Below are positions 1 to 5,270 of a stretch of 5,270 nt of DNA, piece after piece. Made by a program: the position numbers and the translations under genes. The stretch comes from an uncultured Clostridium sp. (GTDB lineage Bacteria > Bacillota > Clostridia > Lachnospirales > Anaerotignaceae): positions 1 to 5,270 of the forward strand of contig CAMXTM010000174.1 of the NCBI GenBank assembly GCA_947246775.1, read 5' to 3'. The notes beneath the pieces were generated by a model. The model was not told the DNA's origin, made no database searches, and worked only from the letters and a program-made list of their open reading frames with translations. The first letter of the stretch is position 1, and each line of letters starts with the position of its first letter.

Positions 1-243
1 AATTTCTTTTTCTGCAAGCAATACACTAATGTGGTATAATAAATCAGACAATTCGTATATGATTTCATTTTTGTCACTGTTTTTTGCCGCAATAATACTT
101 TCTGTTGCTTCTTCTCCTACTTTTTTTAATATTTTGTCTAAACCTTTTTCAAATAAATAGTTTGTATAAGAACCCTCTTTCGGATTTTGTTTTCTGTCCA
201 GTATCACTTGATATAATTCATAGAGTACCTCTTTGTTTTCCAT
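1..243 (-). CDS. hisE: Phosphoribosyl-ATP pyrophosphatase HisE (3' end cut by window edge)
   Basis: HisE removes pyrophosphate from phosphoribosyl-ATP to give phosphoribosyl-AMP, the second step of histidine synthesis, in the cytoplasm. Translation from ATG at 243 gives 81 residues with no stop before the window ends. The family is usually about 90-110 residues, so a short C-terminal piece is missing. The all-alpha, MazG-like fold is recognisable from [17 protein letters not shown] (residues 25-41) followed by the metal-binding EExxE (E44, E45, E48) and ExxD (E64, D67) motifs. The start ATG overlaps the hisI stop by one base (TAATG), and GGAGAGG at 260-254 lies within the hisI 3' end, so translation is probably coupled to hisI. 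HisE is a separate protein here, whereas many bacteria fuse it to the C-terminus of HisI. Identity is secure from the motifs and the position after hisI. Confidence 0.95.
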   Translation of the reverse strand, partial: MENKEVLYELYQVILDRKQNPKEGSYTNYLFEKGLDKILKKVGEEATESIIAAKNSDKNEIIYELSDLLYHISVLLAEKEI

Positions 244-578
244 TACAATATTTCCTCTCCTTTTTCGTTTCTGTAAAAACAAGAACGCTTGCCAGTATGA
301 CAAGCAGCACCTATTTGTTCAATTTTGATAAGTACAGCGTCTGCATCACAATCATATAATATTTCTTTGACATATTGAAAATGCCCTGATGTTTCCCCTT
401 TGTGCCAAAGTTCTTTACGACTTCTGCTATAATAATGTACTGTACCCTTTTCTAAGGTCAATTCCAGTGCTTGTTTATTTGCATAGGCAAGCATAAGCAC
501 TTGTCCGTTTTGGTAGTCTTGTGTAATAACAGGAATGAGTCCTTTTTCATCAAATTTTAGTTCATCTACAAAAGACAT
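243..578 (-). CDS. hisI: Phosphoribosyl-AMP cyclohydrolase HisI (monofunctional)
   Basis: HisI hydrolytically opens the adenine ring of phosphoribosyl-AMP to give ProFAR, the third pathway step. The protein is 111 residues, normal for a stand-alone cyclohydrolase. The conserved [16 protein letters not shown] lies at 51-66. The Mg-binding Asp triplet DCDAD is at 76-80. Zinc-ligand cysteines are C77, C93 and C100, with the same 16- and 7-residue spacing as the zinc cysteines of the structurally characterised archaeal enzyme (from memory). The start is ATG at 578, because GGGAGGAG sits just upstream at 592-585. An in-frame TTG at 620 would add 14 unconserved residues, lie inside hisF and lack a ribosome site. 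The gap to the hisF stop is 25 bases, the largest in the window. There is no fused HisE domain: the stop TAA shares one base with the hisE ATG. Confidence 0.97.
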   Translation of the reverse strand: MSFVDELKFDEKGLIPVITQDYQNGQVLMLAYANKQALELTLEKGTVHYYSRSRKELWHKGETSGHFQYVKEILYDCDADAVLIKIEQIGAACHTGKRSCFYRNEKGEEIL

Positions 579-584
579 TTTTTT

Positions 585-592
585 CTCCTCCC
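585..592 (-). promoter_or_regulatory. Ribosome binding site of hisI
   Basis: GGGAGGAG on the minus strand. Its GGAGG core (591-587) ends 8 bases before the ATG at 578, and the spacer is A-rich. It decides the hisI start against an upstream in-frame TTG at 620. Confidence 0.85.
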
Positions 593-603
593 ATTTTTCT
601 ATT

Positions 604-1362
604 TTATAGCCTGATTGCAATACCCCTTTGTTTTAAATATTGTTTTAAGTCTTTGATTTCTAATTCTCTAAAGTGGAACAGAGATGCCGCTAATGCAGCG
701 TCTGCTTCGCCCTCTGTCAGTGCATCATAGAAGTGTTCTTTTTTTCCTGCGCCACCTGAAGCAATAACAGGGATATTTACCGCTGAGGAAATTGCTTTTG
801 TAAGCGCAATATCATAGCCATTTTTTACACCGTCACAATCCATACTGGTTAATAAAATTTCTCCTGCGCCTAAATCTTCCGCTTCTAATGCCCATTCTAC
901 AGCATCTCTGCCTGTGTTTACCCGTCCGCCGTTTAAATATACATCAAAACCGCCATTTTCTCTTGCTTTTGCGTCAATGGCAACTACAACACATTGATTG
1001 CCAAATTTTTCAGCGGCTTGTTTAATCAGTTCTGGTCTTTTGAGTGCAGCACTATTGACTGATATTTTATCTGCGCCTGCGCTTAATATTTTTCTAAAAT
1101 CTTCTATGGTTCTAATACCACCGCCTACAGTCAGTGGTATAAATACTTGTTCTGCCGTTCTTTTTACCACATCTAACATAATATCTCTAGCGTCAGAAGA
1201 TGCGGTAATATCTAAAAATACAAGCTCATCTGCCATAGATTTGTTGTAGTAAGAAGCAATTTCTACAGGGTCACCTGCATCTTTTAAATTAACAAAATTG
1301 ACACCTTTTACAACTCGCCCGTTTTTGACGTCAAGGCAAGGTATAATTCTTTTTGTGTGCAT
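604..1362 (-). CDS. hisF: Imidazole glycerol phosphate synthase, cyclase subunit HisF
   Basis: HisF is the (beta/alpha)8-barrel cyclase of the HisH-HisF complex. It uses ammonia channelled from HisH to convert PRFAR into imidazole glycerol phosphate and AICAR, the latter returning to purine synthesis. The protein is 252 residues, the normal length. It opens with [19 protein letters not shown]. The two catalytic aspartates fall at D11 and D130 (VVVAIDAK), the same numbers as in the well-studied Thermotoga enzyme. Phosphate-binding loops are visible as GGGIR (80-84), DGVKNGYD (177-184) and SGGAG (202-206). The start is ATG at 1362, with AAGGAG seven bases upstream. An in-frame TTG at 1389 would overlap hisA and has no ribosome site. 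The gene lies 16 bases after hisA, its paralogue, with hisH just before hisA, so all the ring-forming subunits are co-expressed. Confidence 0.98.
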   Translation of the reverse strand: MHTKRIIPCLDVKNGRVVKGVNFVNLKDAGDPVEIASYYNKSMADELVFLDITASSDARDIMLDVVKRTAEQVFIPLTVGGGIRTIEDFRKILSAGADKISVNSAALKRPELIKQAAEKFGNQCVVVAIDAKARENGGFDVYLNGGRVNTGRDAVEWALEAEDLGAGEILLTSMDCDGVKNGYDIALTKAISSAVNIPVIASGGAGKKEHFYDALTEGEADAALAASLFHFRELEIKDLKQYLKQRGIAIRL

Positions 1363-1369
1363 ATTATTT

Positions 1370-1375
1370 CTCCTT
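1370..1375 (-). promoter_or_regulatory. Ribosome binding site of hisF
   Basis: AAGGAG on the minus strand lies in the 16-base hisA-hisF gap, seven bases before the ATG at 1362. It supports that start over the in-frame TTG at 1389. Confidence 0.85.
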
Positions 1376-1378
1376 ATT

Positions 1379-2098
1379 TTATGATTCAAATTTTTTGATA
1401 ATTTCTGCTAGTTCCAATGCACCTTGATAAAGTGCTTTTCCTACAATAACACCTTGTGCTTTGATGTCTTGTACATTTTGCAAGTCCTGCATATTGGAAA
1501 TACCACCTGATGCAATAATGTCCATGCCTGTTTTTTCTACAAGTTCTTTTGTGGAAGATACATTGACTCCAGACATCATGCCATCTTTTGCAATATCGGT
1601 ATAGATAATTGTTTTAACACCATATTCTTTCATTTTAAGGCAAAGTTCCAATGCAGATACATTACTGACTTCTTCCCAGCCTGCGATAGCAACATTACCA
1701 TTTTTGGCATCAATGCCTACTACGATTTTATCTGCTCCAAATTTTTGTACTGCTTGTTTTACGATTTCGGGCTGTTTGACTGCAACTGTACCCAATATGA
1801 CACGAGCAACTCCTTTTGACAATTTTCTTTCTATGTCTTCTAGGGAACGCACGCCACCACCCGTTTGTACAGGCACATCACTTAATTTTACAATATCTGC
1901 AATGATTTGTTCGTTTTGGGAGTCACCTTGTTTTGCGCCATCTAAATCTACAATATGCAAATAAGTAGCACCTTTTTCTATCCAATTTTTTGCTGCTTTT
2001 ACAGGGTCTTGCTCATATATGGTTACATCATCAAAATTGCCTTGTTTTAATCTCACACATTTTCCATTTTTAATATCAACTGCTGGATAAATCTGCAT
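1379..2098 (-). CDS. hisA: ProFAR isomerase HisA
   Basis: HisA catalyses the Amadori rearrangement of ProFAR to PRFAR, the substrate of HisH-HisF. The protein is 239 residues, typical for this (beta/alpha)8 barrel. It begins [20 protein letters not shown], with catalytic acid/base D8. The second catalytic aspartate is D130 in VVGIDAKNG. Phosphate loops GGGVR (80-84) and SGGI (197-200) and the GW pair at 140-141 are typical of HisA rather than His[12 protein letters not shown] at 167-177 matches the conserved TDI(A/S)xDG region. The residues needed for the dual-function PriA of actinobacteria were not assessed, and a separate trp pathway is not visible. The ATG shares one base with the hisH TAA stop (TAATG). 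GGAGGG at 2112-2107, within hisH, is spaced 8 bases from the start, implying translational coupling. Confidence 0.98.
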   Translation of the reverse strand: MQIYPAVDIKNGKCVRLKQGNFDDVTIYEQDPVKAAKNWIEKGATYLHIVDLDGAKQGDSQNEQIIADIVKLSDVPVQTGGGVRSLEDIERKLSKGVARVILGTVAVKQPEIVKQAVQKFGADKIVVGIDAKNGNVAIAGWEEVSNVSALELCLKMKEYGVKTIIYTDIAKDGMMSGVNVSSTKELVEKTGMDIIASGGISNMQDLQNVQDIKAQGVIVGKALYQGALELAEIIKKFES

Positions 2099-2697
2099 TA
2101 TGAAATCCCTCCGAAATTTTGTAATATTTTTAAACCAACATCGCCACTTTTTTCTGGGTGAAATTGTAGCGCAAATATATTATCTTTTTGTGCTGCAATT
2201 TGTATTTCTTTGCCGTAGTAGGTTGTTGCGCTGACAATATCCGCATCTGTCTGTAAATGATAGGAATGTACAAAATAAACATAGGGCTGTTCTGGCAATC
2301 CCTCAAAAAGAGGACTTTTCCTTTTAATATCAAGACAATTCCAGCCCATATGTGGTATTTTGACACCATCAGGCAAGCGTTTGATTTCTCCCTGCAATAA
2401 ACCAAGTCCTTTATGTTCTCCATATTCGTAACTTTTTTCAAAAAACATTTGCATTCCTAGACAAATACCTAATAGTGGCTTTTTTTGCTCTACTACAGCG
2501 TAAATTGCCTTATCAATGCCCTTTTGTGTTATGGTTTGCATAGCATCTTGAAAAGCACCCACTCCAGGTAGCACCACTTTGTCCGCTTTTTGTATGACAT
2601 TGACATCTTCTGTAATGACTGCTTCCATACCTAAATATTCAAATGCCTTTTGTACACTTCTTAAATTGCCCATGCCATAGTCAATTATTGCAATCAT
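2098..2697 (-). CDS. hisH: Imidazole glycerol phosphate synthase, glutamine amidotransferase subunit HisH
   Basis: HisH hydrolyses glutamine and passes ammonia to HisF. It is a class I (triad) glutamine amidotransferase of 199 residues, the normal length. It opens with MIAIIDYGMGNLRSVQKAFE. PGVGAF (44-49) forms the oxyanion-strand region. The nucleophile elbow GICLGMQ (77-83) carries catalytic C79. The triad is completed by H180 and E182 in QFHPEKS. HMGWN (116-120) and YFVHSYH (141-147) are further family hallmarks. The start ATG is three bases after the hisB stop, with GGAGG at 2710-2706 inside the hisB 3' end and 8 bases of spacing. Its stop overlaps the hisA start. HisF, its partner, is one gene further on. 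Confidence 0.98.
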   Translation of the reverse strand: MIAIIDYGMGNLRSVQKAFEYLGMEAVITEDVNVIQKADKVVLPGVGAFQDAMQTITQKGIDKAIYAVVEQKKPLLGICLGMQMFFEKSYEYGEHKGLGLLQGEIKRLPDGVKIPHMGWNCLDIKRKSPLFEGLPEQPYVYFVHSYHLQTDADIVSATTYYGKEIQIAAQKDNIFALQFHPEKSGDVGLKILQNFGGIS

Positions 2698-2700
2698 AGT

Positions 2701-3291
2701 TTAGCCCTCCAACATTCCTTTTGTAGAAAGTACACCTTGTATTCTTTCGTCATAACTGGTTGCAATGTCTAGTGCTTTTCCAAATGCTTTAAACATTGCT
2801 TCTGCAATATGGTGGTCATTGCTTCCAGCAAGCACTTTAATATGTAAATTAAGTCCACCATGCAAGCACAACGCCCTAAAAAATTCTTCAAACATTTGCG
2901 TGTCCATTGTACCTATTTTTTCTGCTTTAAAACTTGCATCAAATCCCAAAAAAGGTCTTCCAGAAATATCTAGCGCACAGATGACAAGTGCTTCCTCCAT
3001 AGGCAAGATAAAACTGCCATATCTTTTGATGCCTTTTTTGTCTCCTAGTGCCTGCGTGATTGCCTTTCCTAATACAATGCCGACATCTTCTACTGTATGG
3101 TGACAGTCAACGTGTAAATCTCCTTCTGCTTTTAGTTCCATGTCCATAAAACCATGTTTTGAAACGTGGGTTAACATATGGTCAAAAAATCCTATGCCTG
3201 TATCAATGTTGTTTTCACCTTTGCCATCTATATTGATATGACATTTGATATTTGTTTCAAATGTTTTTCTTTCGATTTCTGCTGTTCTCAA
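2701..3291 (-). CDS. hisB: Imidazoleglycerol-phosphate dehydratase HisB (monofunctional)
   Basis: HisB dehydrates imidazole glycerol phosphate to imidazole acetol phosphate. It is a manganese enzyme of the duplicated-fold IGPD family that normally forms a 24-mer. With the start chosen here it is 196 residues, the usual length for the dehydratase alone. There is no N-terminal HAD phosphatase domain as in the bifunctional enterobacterial HisB. Hallmarks are FFDHML (35-40), the metal motif CHHTVED (63-69; H64, H65, E68), its second copy DHHIAEA (159-165; H160, H161, E164) and STKG near the C-terminus (189-192). I chose TTG at 3291: it gives the family-typical N-terminus (M)RTAEIERKT and lies 9 bases after AAGGAG. 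The ATG at 3300 directly abuts that ribosome site with no spacer, so it is less likely. If it is used, the protein has 199 residues. Gene identity is certain; the start is not. Confidence 0.96.
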   Translation of the reverse strand: MRTAEIERKTFETNIKCHINIDGKGENNIDTGIGFFDHMLTHVSKHGFMDMELKAEGDLHVDCHHTVEDVGIVLGKAITQALGDKKGIKRYGSFILPMEEALVICALDISGRPFLGFDASFKAEKIGTMDTQMFEEFFRALCLHGGLNLHIKVLAGSNDHHIAEAMFKAFGKALDIATSYDERIQGVLSTKGMLEG

Positions 3292-3300
3292 TACAAACAT

Positions 3301-3306
3301 CTCCTT
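3301..3306 (-). promoter_or_regulatory. Ribosome binding site of hisB, deciding the start
   Basis: AAGGAG on the minus strand overlaps the last two bases of the hisD stop (TAA, 3307-3305). It touches the ATG at 3300 with zero spacing but stands 9 bases before TTG at 3291, so it favours the TTG start. No other purine-rich site occurs nearby. Confidence 0.75.
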
Positions 3307-4594
3307 ATTGATTTTGTTGTCTTACTTTTATAGCGTTTGCGTGTGCTGTCAGTCCCTCACCATTTGCAAATGTAACAATATCATCGGATAGTGTTAAAAG
3401 TGCTTGTTTGCTAAAGGACAAAATACTTGATTTTTTAATAAAATCGTCTATGGAAAGAGGAGAGAAAAAGCGAGCTGTACCACCTGTTGGAAGTACATGA
3501 TTAGGACCTGCCATATAGTCCCCAAGTGGTTCGGGTGTGTATTCTCCTAAAAAGATTGCACCTGCATTTTTGATATTTGGTAAAAGAGAAAAAGGCTCTT
3601 TTGTGCAAATTTCCATGTGTTCTGGTGCTATCATATTGCCAAAATCGCAAGCCTGCTTGATGTCTTTTGCTATGACAATCAATCCATAGTCTTGCAATGA
3701 TTTTTTGATAATTTCTTTTCTTTCTAACTGCTCTGTCTGTATTTGTAGTTGTTTTTGTACTTCTTCTGCGAGCGTTTCGCTGTTTGTGACAAGCATAGCA
3801 GATGCCATTTCATCATGCTCTGCTTGTGAAAGCATATCTGCGGCAACGTAAACAGGGTTTGCGCTTTCGTCTGCTATGACTAATATTTCGCTAGGTCCTG
3901 CTACAGAATCAATGTTGACTTGTCCATAAACGCTTTTTTTGGCAAGTGCTACATAAATATTCCCTGGTCCACATATTTTGTCTACTTTTGGGATACAAGT
4001 TGTGCCATAGGCAAGTGCAGCGATTGCTTGCGCTCCGCCTACTTTGTATATCTCGTTTACCCCTGCTTCCTTTGCTGCAACTAAGGTAGTTGCTGTGACT
4101 CTGCCATCTTTTTGTGCTGGTGTTGTCATAATAATGCGAGATACTCCTGCTACAGAAGCAGGTATTGCGTTCATGAGTACACTAGAAGGATAAGCTGCTT
4201 TTCCTCCTGGTACATAAATCCCTACATTTTCAATTGGTCTGATAAGCTGACCTAACATTTCGCCATTTTCAGACGGCTCTAACCAGCTATTTATTTTTTG
4301 TTTTTGGTGAAAATCCCAAATTCTTTTTGCTGCTTTTTGAATAACTGCTATGAGTTCTTTGGAAACTTGTGTATAGGCATATTCTATTTCTTGTTCTGTT
4401 ACTTTGATGTTTTGTTCTGTAATTACAATGCCGTCAAATTTTTGAGTATAGTCAAATAGTGCTTGATTGCCATTTTTTTTGATATTGTATAGTATATCAT
4501 CTACAATTTGTTGTACATCATTTTTTTCTGTGTTGTTTCTGGATAGTATTTGCTGTAGTTTTTCGCTGCTGTCACCCTTTAAAACGGTTATCAT
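3305..4594 (-). CDS. hisD: Histidinol dehydrogenase HisD
   Basis: HisD performs the last two pathway steps, the NAD-dependent four-electron oxidation of L-histidinol to L-histidine through histidinaldehyde. It is a zinc-dependent cytoplasmic homodimer. The protein has 429 residues, the normal length. The family signature runs over about residues 228-261, from IDSVAGPSEILV to LSQAEHD. By alignment to the known enzyme, the zinc ligands are Q257, H260, D359 (PLGDYMAGPNH) and H418 (GLTAHANAI). The catalytic Glu-His pair is E325-H326 in APEHMEI. IENVGIYVPGGKAAYPS (121-137) is the conserved N-terminal region. The start ATG overlaps the hisG stop by four bases (ATGA), with AAGGAGG at 4610-4604 nine bases upstream, so translation is likely coupled to hisG. 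hisB follows with only a few bases between them. No hisC lies between hisD and hisB. Confidence 0.99.
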   Translation of the reverse strand: MITVLKGDSSEKLQQILSRNNTEKNDVQQIVDDILYNIKKNGNQALFDYTQKFDGIVITEQNIKVTEQEIEYAYTQVSKELIAVIQKAAKRIWDFHQKQKINSWLEPSENGEMLGQLIRPIENVGIYVPGGKAAYPSSVLMNAIPASVAGVSRIIMTTPAQKDGRVTATTLVAAKEAGVNEIYKVGGAQAIAALAYGTTCIPKVDKICGPGNIYVALAKKSVYGQVNIDSVAGPSEILVIADESANPVYVAADMLSQAEHDEMASAMLVTNSETLAEEVQKQLQIQTEQLERKEIIKKSLQDYGLIVIAKDIKQACDFGNMIAPEHMEICTKEPFSLLPNIKNAGAIFLGEYTPEPLGDYMAGPNHVLPTGGTARFFSPLSIDDFIKKSSILSFSKQALLTLSDDIVTFANGEGLTAHANAIKVRQQNQ

Positions 4595-5238
4595 TGCTTT
4601 TGCCCTCCTTCTATTTTTGCTCTCATTTTGTCTATGATTTCCATAATTCTTTTGTGTTCCATTTTCATGCTACCTCGATTGACAATGACTCTTGCAGAAA
4701 GAGGGCATATTTTTTCGAGTACTTCTAAACCATTTGCCTTTAAGGTAGAACCTGTTTCTACAATATCTACAATCACATCAGAAAGCCCTACAATGGGCGC
4801 TAATTCTACAGAACCATTTAATTTGATAATTTCTACAGTAATTTGTTGCTTATCAAAATAATCTTTTGCAATGCGTGGATATTTTGAGGCAACACGTATA
4901 TTGTTCATGGTTTTTAATTTTTGTTTCATTTCTGGCTTGCCTGCAACCATCATGTAGCATTTGCCTAGTTTTAAATCCAACATTTCGTATAAATTTCTTT
5001 CTTCTTCTAGTATGGTATCTTTTCCCACAATGCCAACATCGGCTGCACCATGTTCCACATAAGTTGGCACATCGCTTGCCTTAGAAAGAAAAAACTTGAG
5101 TTTTAGCTCTTCATTTACAAAAATAAGTTTCCTTGTTTTTTGTTTCATTTCCTCACAAGGCATACCAATTTGTTCAAATAAGTCCATTGTTTGTTCTGCT
5201 AGTCTGCCCTTTGCCAGTGCAAATGTCAAATATTTCAC
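4591..5238 (-). CDS. hisG: ATP phosphoribosyltransferase catalytic subunit HisG, short form
   Basis: HisG condenses ATP and PRPP to phosphoribosyl-ATP, the committed and normally histidine-inhibited first step. The protein is 215 residues, as in the short form. It has the two periplasmic-binding-protein-like catalytic lobes but lacks the C-terminal ACT-like regulatory domain of the roughly 290-300-residue long form. The N-terminus reads KYLTFALAKGRL, and the PRPP-binding segment DIVETGSTLKANGL lies at 158-171. In this family the short form needs HisZ, a HisRS-like subunit, for activity and histidine feedback. The start is GTG at 5238, with GAGGAG eight bases upstream, and the protein begins exactly at the conserved N-terminus. 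The GTG overlaps the TGA of an upstream reading frame (GTGA), and the stop overlaps hisD (ATGA). It is therefore an inner gene of the operon, not the promoter-proximal one. Confidence 0.98.
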   Translation of the reverse strand: MKYLTFALAKGRLAEQTMDLFEQIGMPCEEMKQKTRKLIFVNEELKLKFFLSKASDVPTYVEHGAADVGIVGKDTILEEERNLYEMLDLKLGKCYMMVAGKPEMKQKLKTMNNIRVASKYPRIAKDYFDKQQITVEIIKLNGSVELAPIVGLSDVIVDIVETGSTLKANGLEVLEKICPLSARVIVNRGSMKMEHKRIMEIIDKMRAKIEGGQKQ

Positions 5239-5270
5239 TGTTTTAACTCCTCTACATTAGGAAATATGAG
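5235..5270 (-). CDS. C-terminal end of an upstream operon gene, probably hisZ (5' part outside window)
   Basis: Only the last 11 codons and the TGA are present, reading LIFPNVEELKQ. Of the three minus-strand frames in this edge segment, this is the only one without an earlier stop; the others are closed by TAG or TAA. Its TGA overlaps the hisG GTG as GTGA, the same coupling style as hisG/hisD. The piece is too short to identify by sequence. The inference of hisZ, the ATP phosphoribosyltransferase regulatory subunit, rests on context: short-form HisG requires HisZ, and hisZ commonly precedes hisG in Firmicute his operons. Another his gene such as hisC, or an unrelated gene, cannot be excluded. 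Confidence 0.6.
   Translation of the reverse strand, partial: LIFPNVEELKQ
5247..5252 (-). promoter_or_regulatory. Ribosome binding site of hisG
   Basis: GAGGAG on the minus strand, eight bases before the GTG at 5238 and inside the 3' end of the upstream reading frame. It supports the GTG start and coupled translation. Confidence 0.8.

Noticed and set aside
105..359. A plus-strand open frame with a hydrophobic, leucine-rich N-terminus that looks like a membrane segment.
   Set aside because: It runs antisense across the hisE/hisI junction. The hydrophobic run is the reverse complement of Lys/Glu-rich codons in hisE, and there is no ribosome site or family match.
579..603. The largest intergenic gap (25 bases, hisF-hisI) as a possible internal promoter or terminator.
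   Set aside because: It is filled by the hisI ribosome site and an A-rich spacer; there is no hairpin with a U-run and no room for a promoter.
576..620. A longer hisI starting at TTG 620.
   Set aside because: It would begin inside hisF and translate through the GGGAGGAG ribosome site of the ATG at 578; the extra residues are not family-like.
998..1249. Plus-strand open frames antisense to the his genes (also at 1704-1964, 2765-3103, 4628-4861 and 4866-5084).
   Set aside because: Each is antisense to a gene with intact conserved motifs, has no recognisable domain or clear ribosome site, and is explained as a coding shadow.
1360..1389. A longer hisF starting at TTG 1389.
   Set aside because: It would overlap the hisA stop, has no ribosome site and adds residues outside the family's N-terminus; the ATG at 1362 has AAGGAG at good spacing.
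2130..2441. A 103-codon open frame on the minus strand within hisH, in a different frame.
   Set aside because: It lies wholly inside hisH, whose frame carries the full catalytic triad. The alternative product has no recognisable motif, and open shadow frames are expected in AT-rich coding DNA.
4473..4480. A run of eight A on the coding strand of hisD, a possible slippage site.
   Set aside because: The frame is intact through the run (encoding IKKN), no stimulatory structure or alternative product is evident, and such runs are common in AT-rich genes.

Overview
The window is one tightly packed, minus-strand histidine biosynthesis operon from an AT-rich, Gram-positive-like bacterium. It reads from high to low coordinates. 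The low GC, strong AGGAGG-type ribosome binding sites before most genes, use of GTG and possibly TTG starts, a short-form HisG and separate hisI and hisE genes all fit a Firmicute, most likely of the clostridial type. The assignment to Clostridia is inference; no species marker is present.

In transcription order the window holds: the last 11 codons of an upstream gene, probably hisZ (5270-5235); hisG, short form (5238-4591); hisD (4594-3305); hisB, the dehydratase only (about 3291-2701); hisH (2697-2098); hisA (2098-1379); hisF (1362-604); hisI (578-243); and hisE (243-1), cut by the window edge. No gap between genes exceeds 25 bases. Four junctions overlap: GTGA at the upstream gene/hisG, ATGA at hisG/hisD, and TAATG at both hisH/hisA and hisI/hisE. 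No promoter, attenuator, T-box or terminator is visible, so the transcription signals must lie outside both ends.

Together the genes encode: PRPP + ATP to phosphoribosyl-ATP (HisG with HisZ); pyrophosphate removal (HisE); ring opening (HisI); isomerisation (HisA); glutamine-dependent imidazole ring formation (HisH+HisF); dehydration (HisB); and the final two-step oxidation of histidinol to histidine (HisD). Two steps are missing: histidinol-phosphate aminotransferase (HisC) and histidinol-phosphate phosphatase. HisB here has no phosphatase domain, so both must be supplied from elsewhere. Every complete protein keeps the expected catalytic and metal-binding residues, and none looks broken.

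I found no undescribed system. The points worth a second look are start-codon choices, the implied HisZ dependence, the one-base hisI/hisE overlap and the missing pathway steps.
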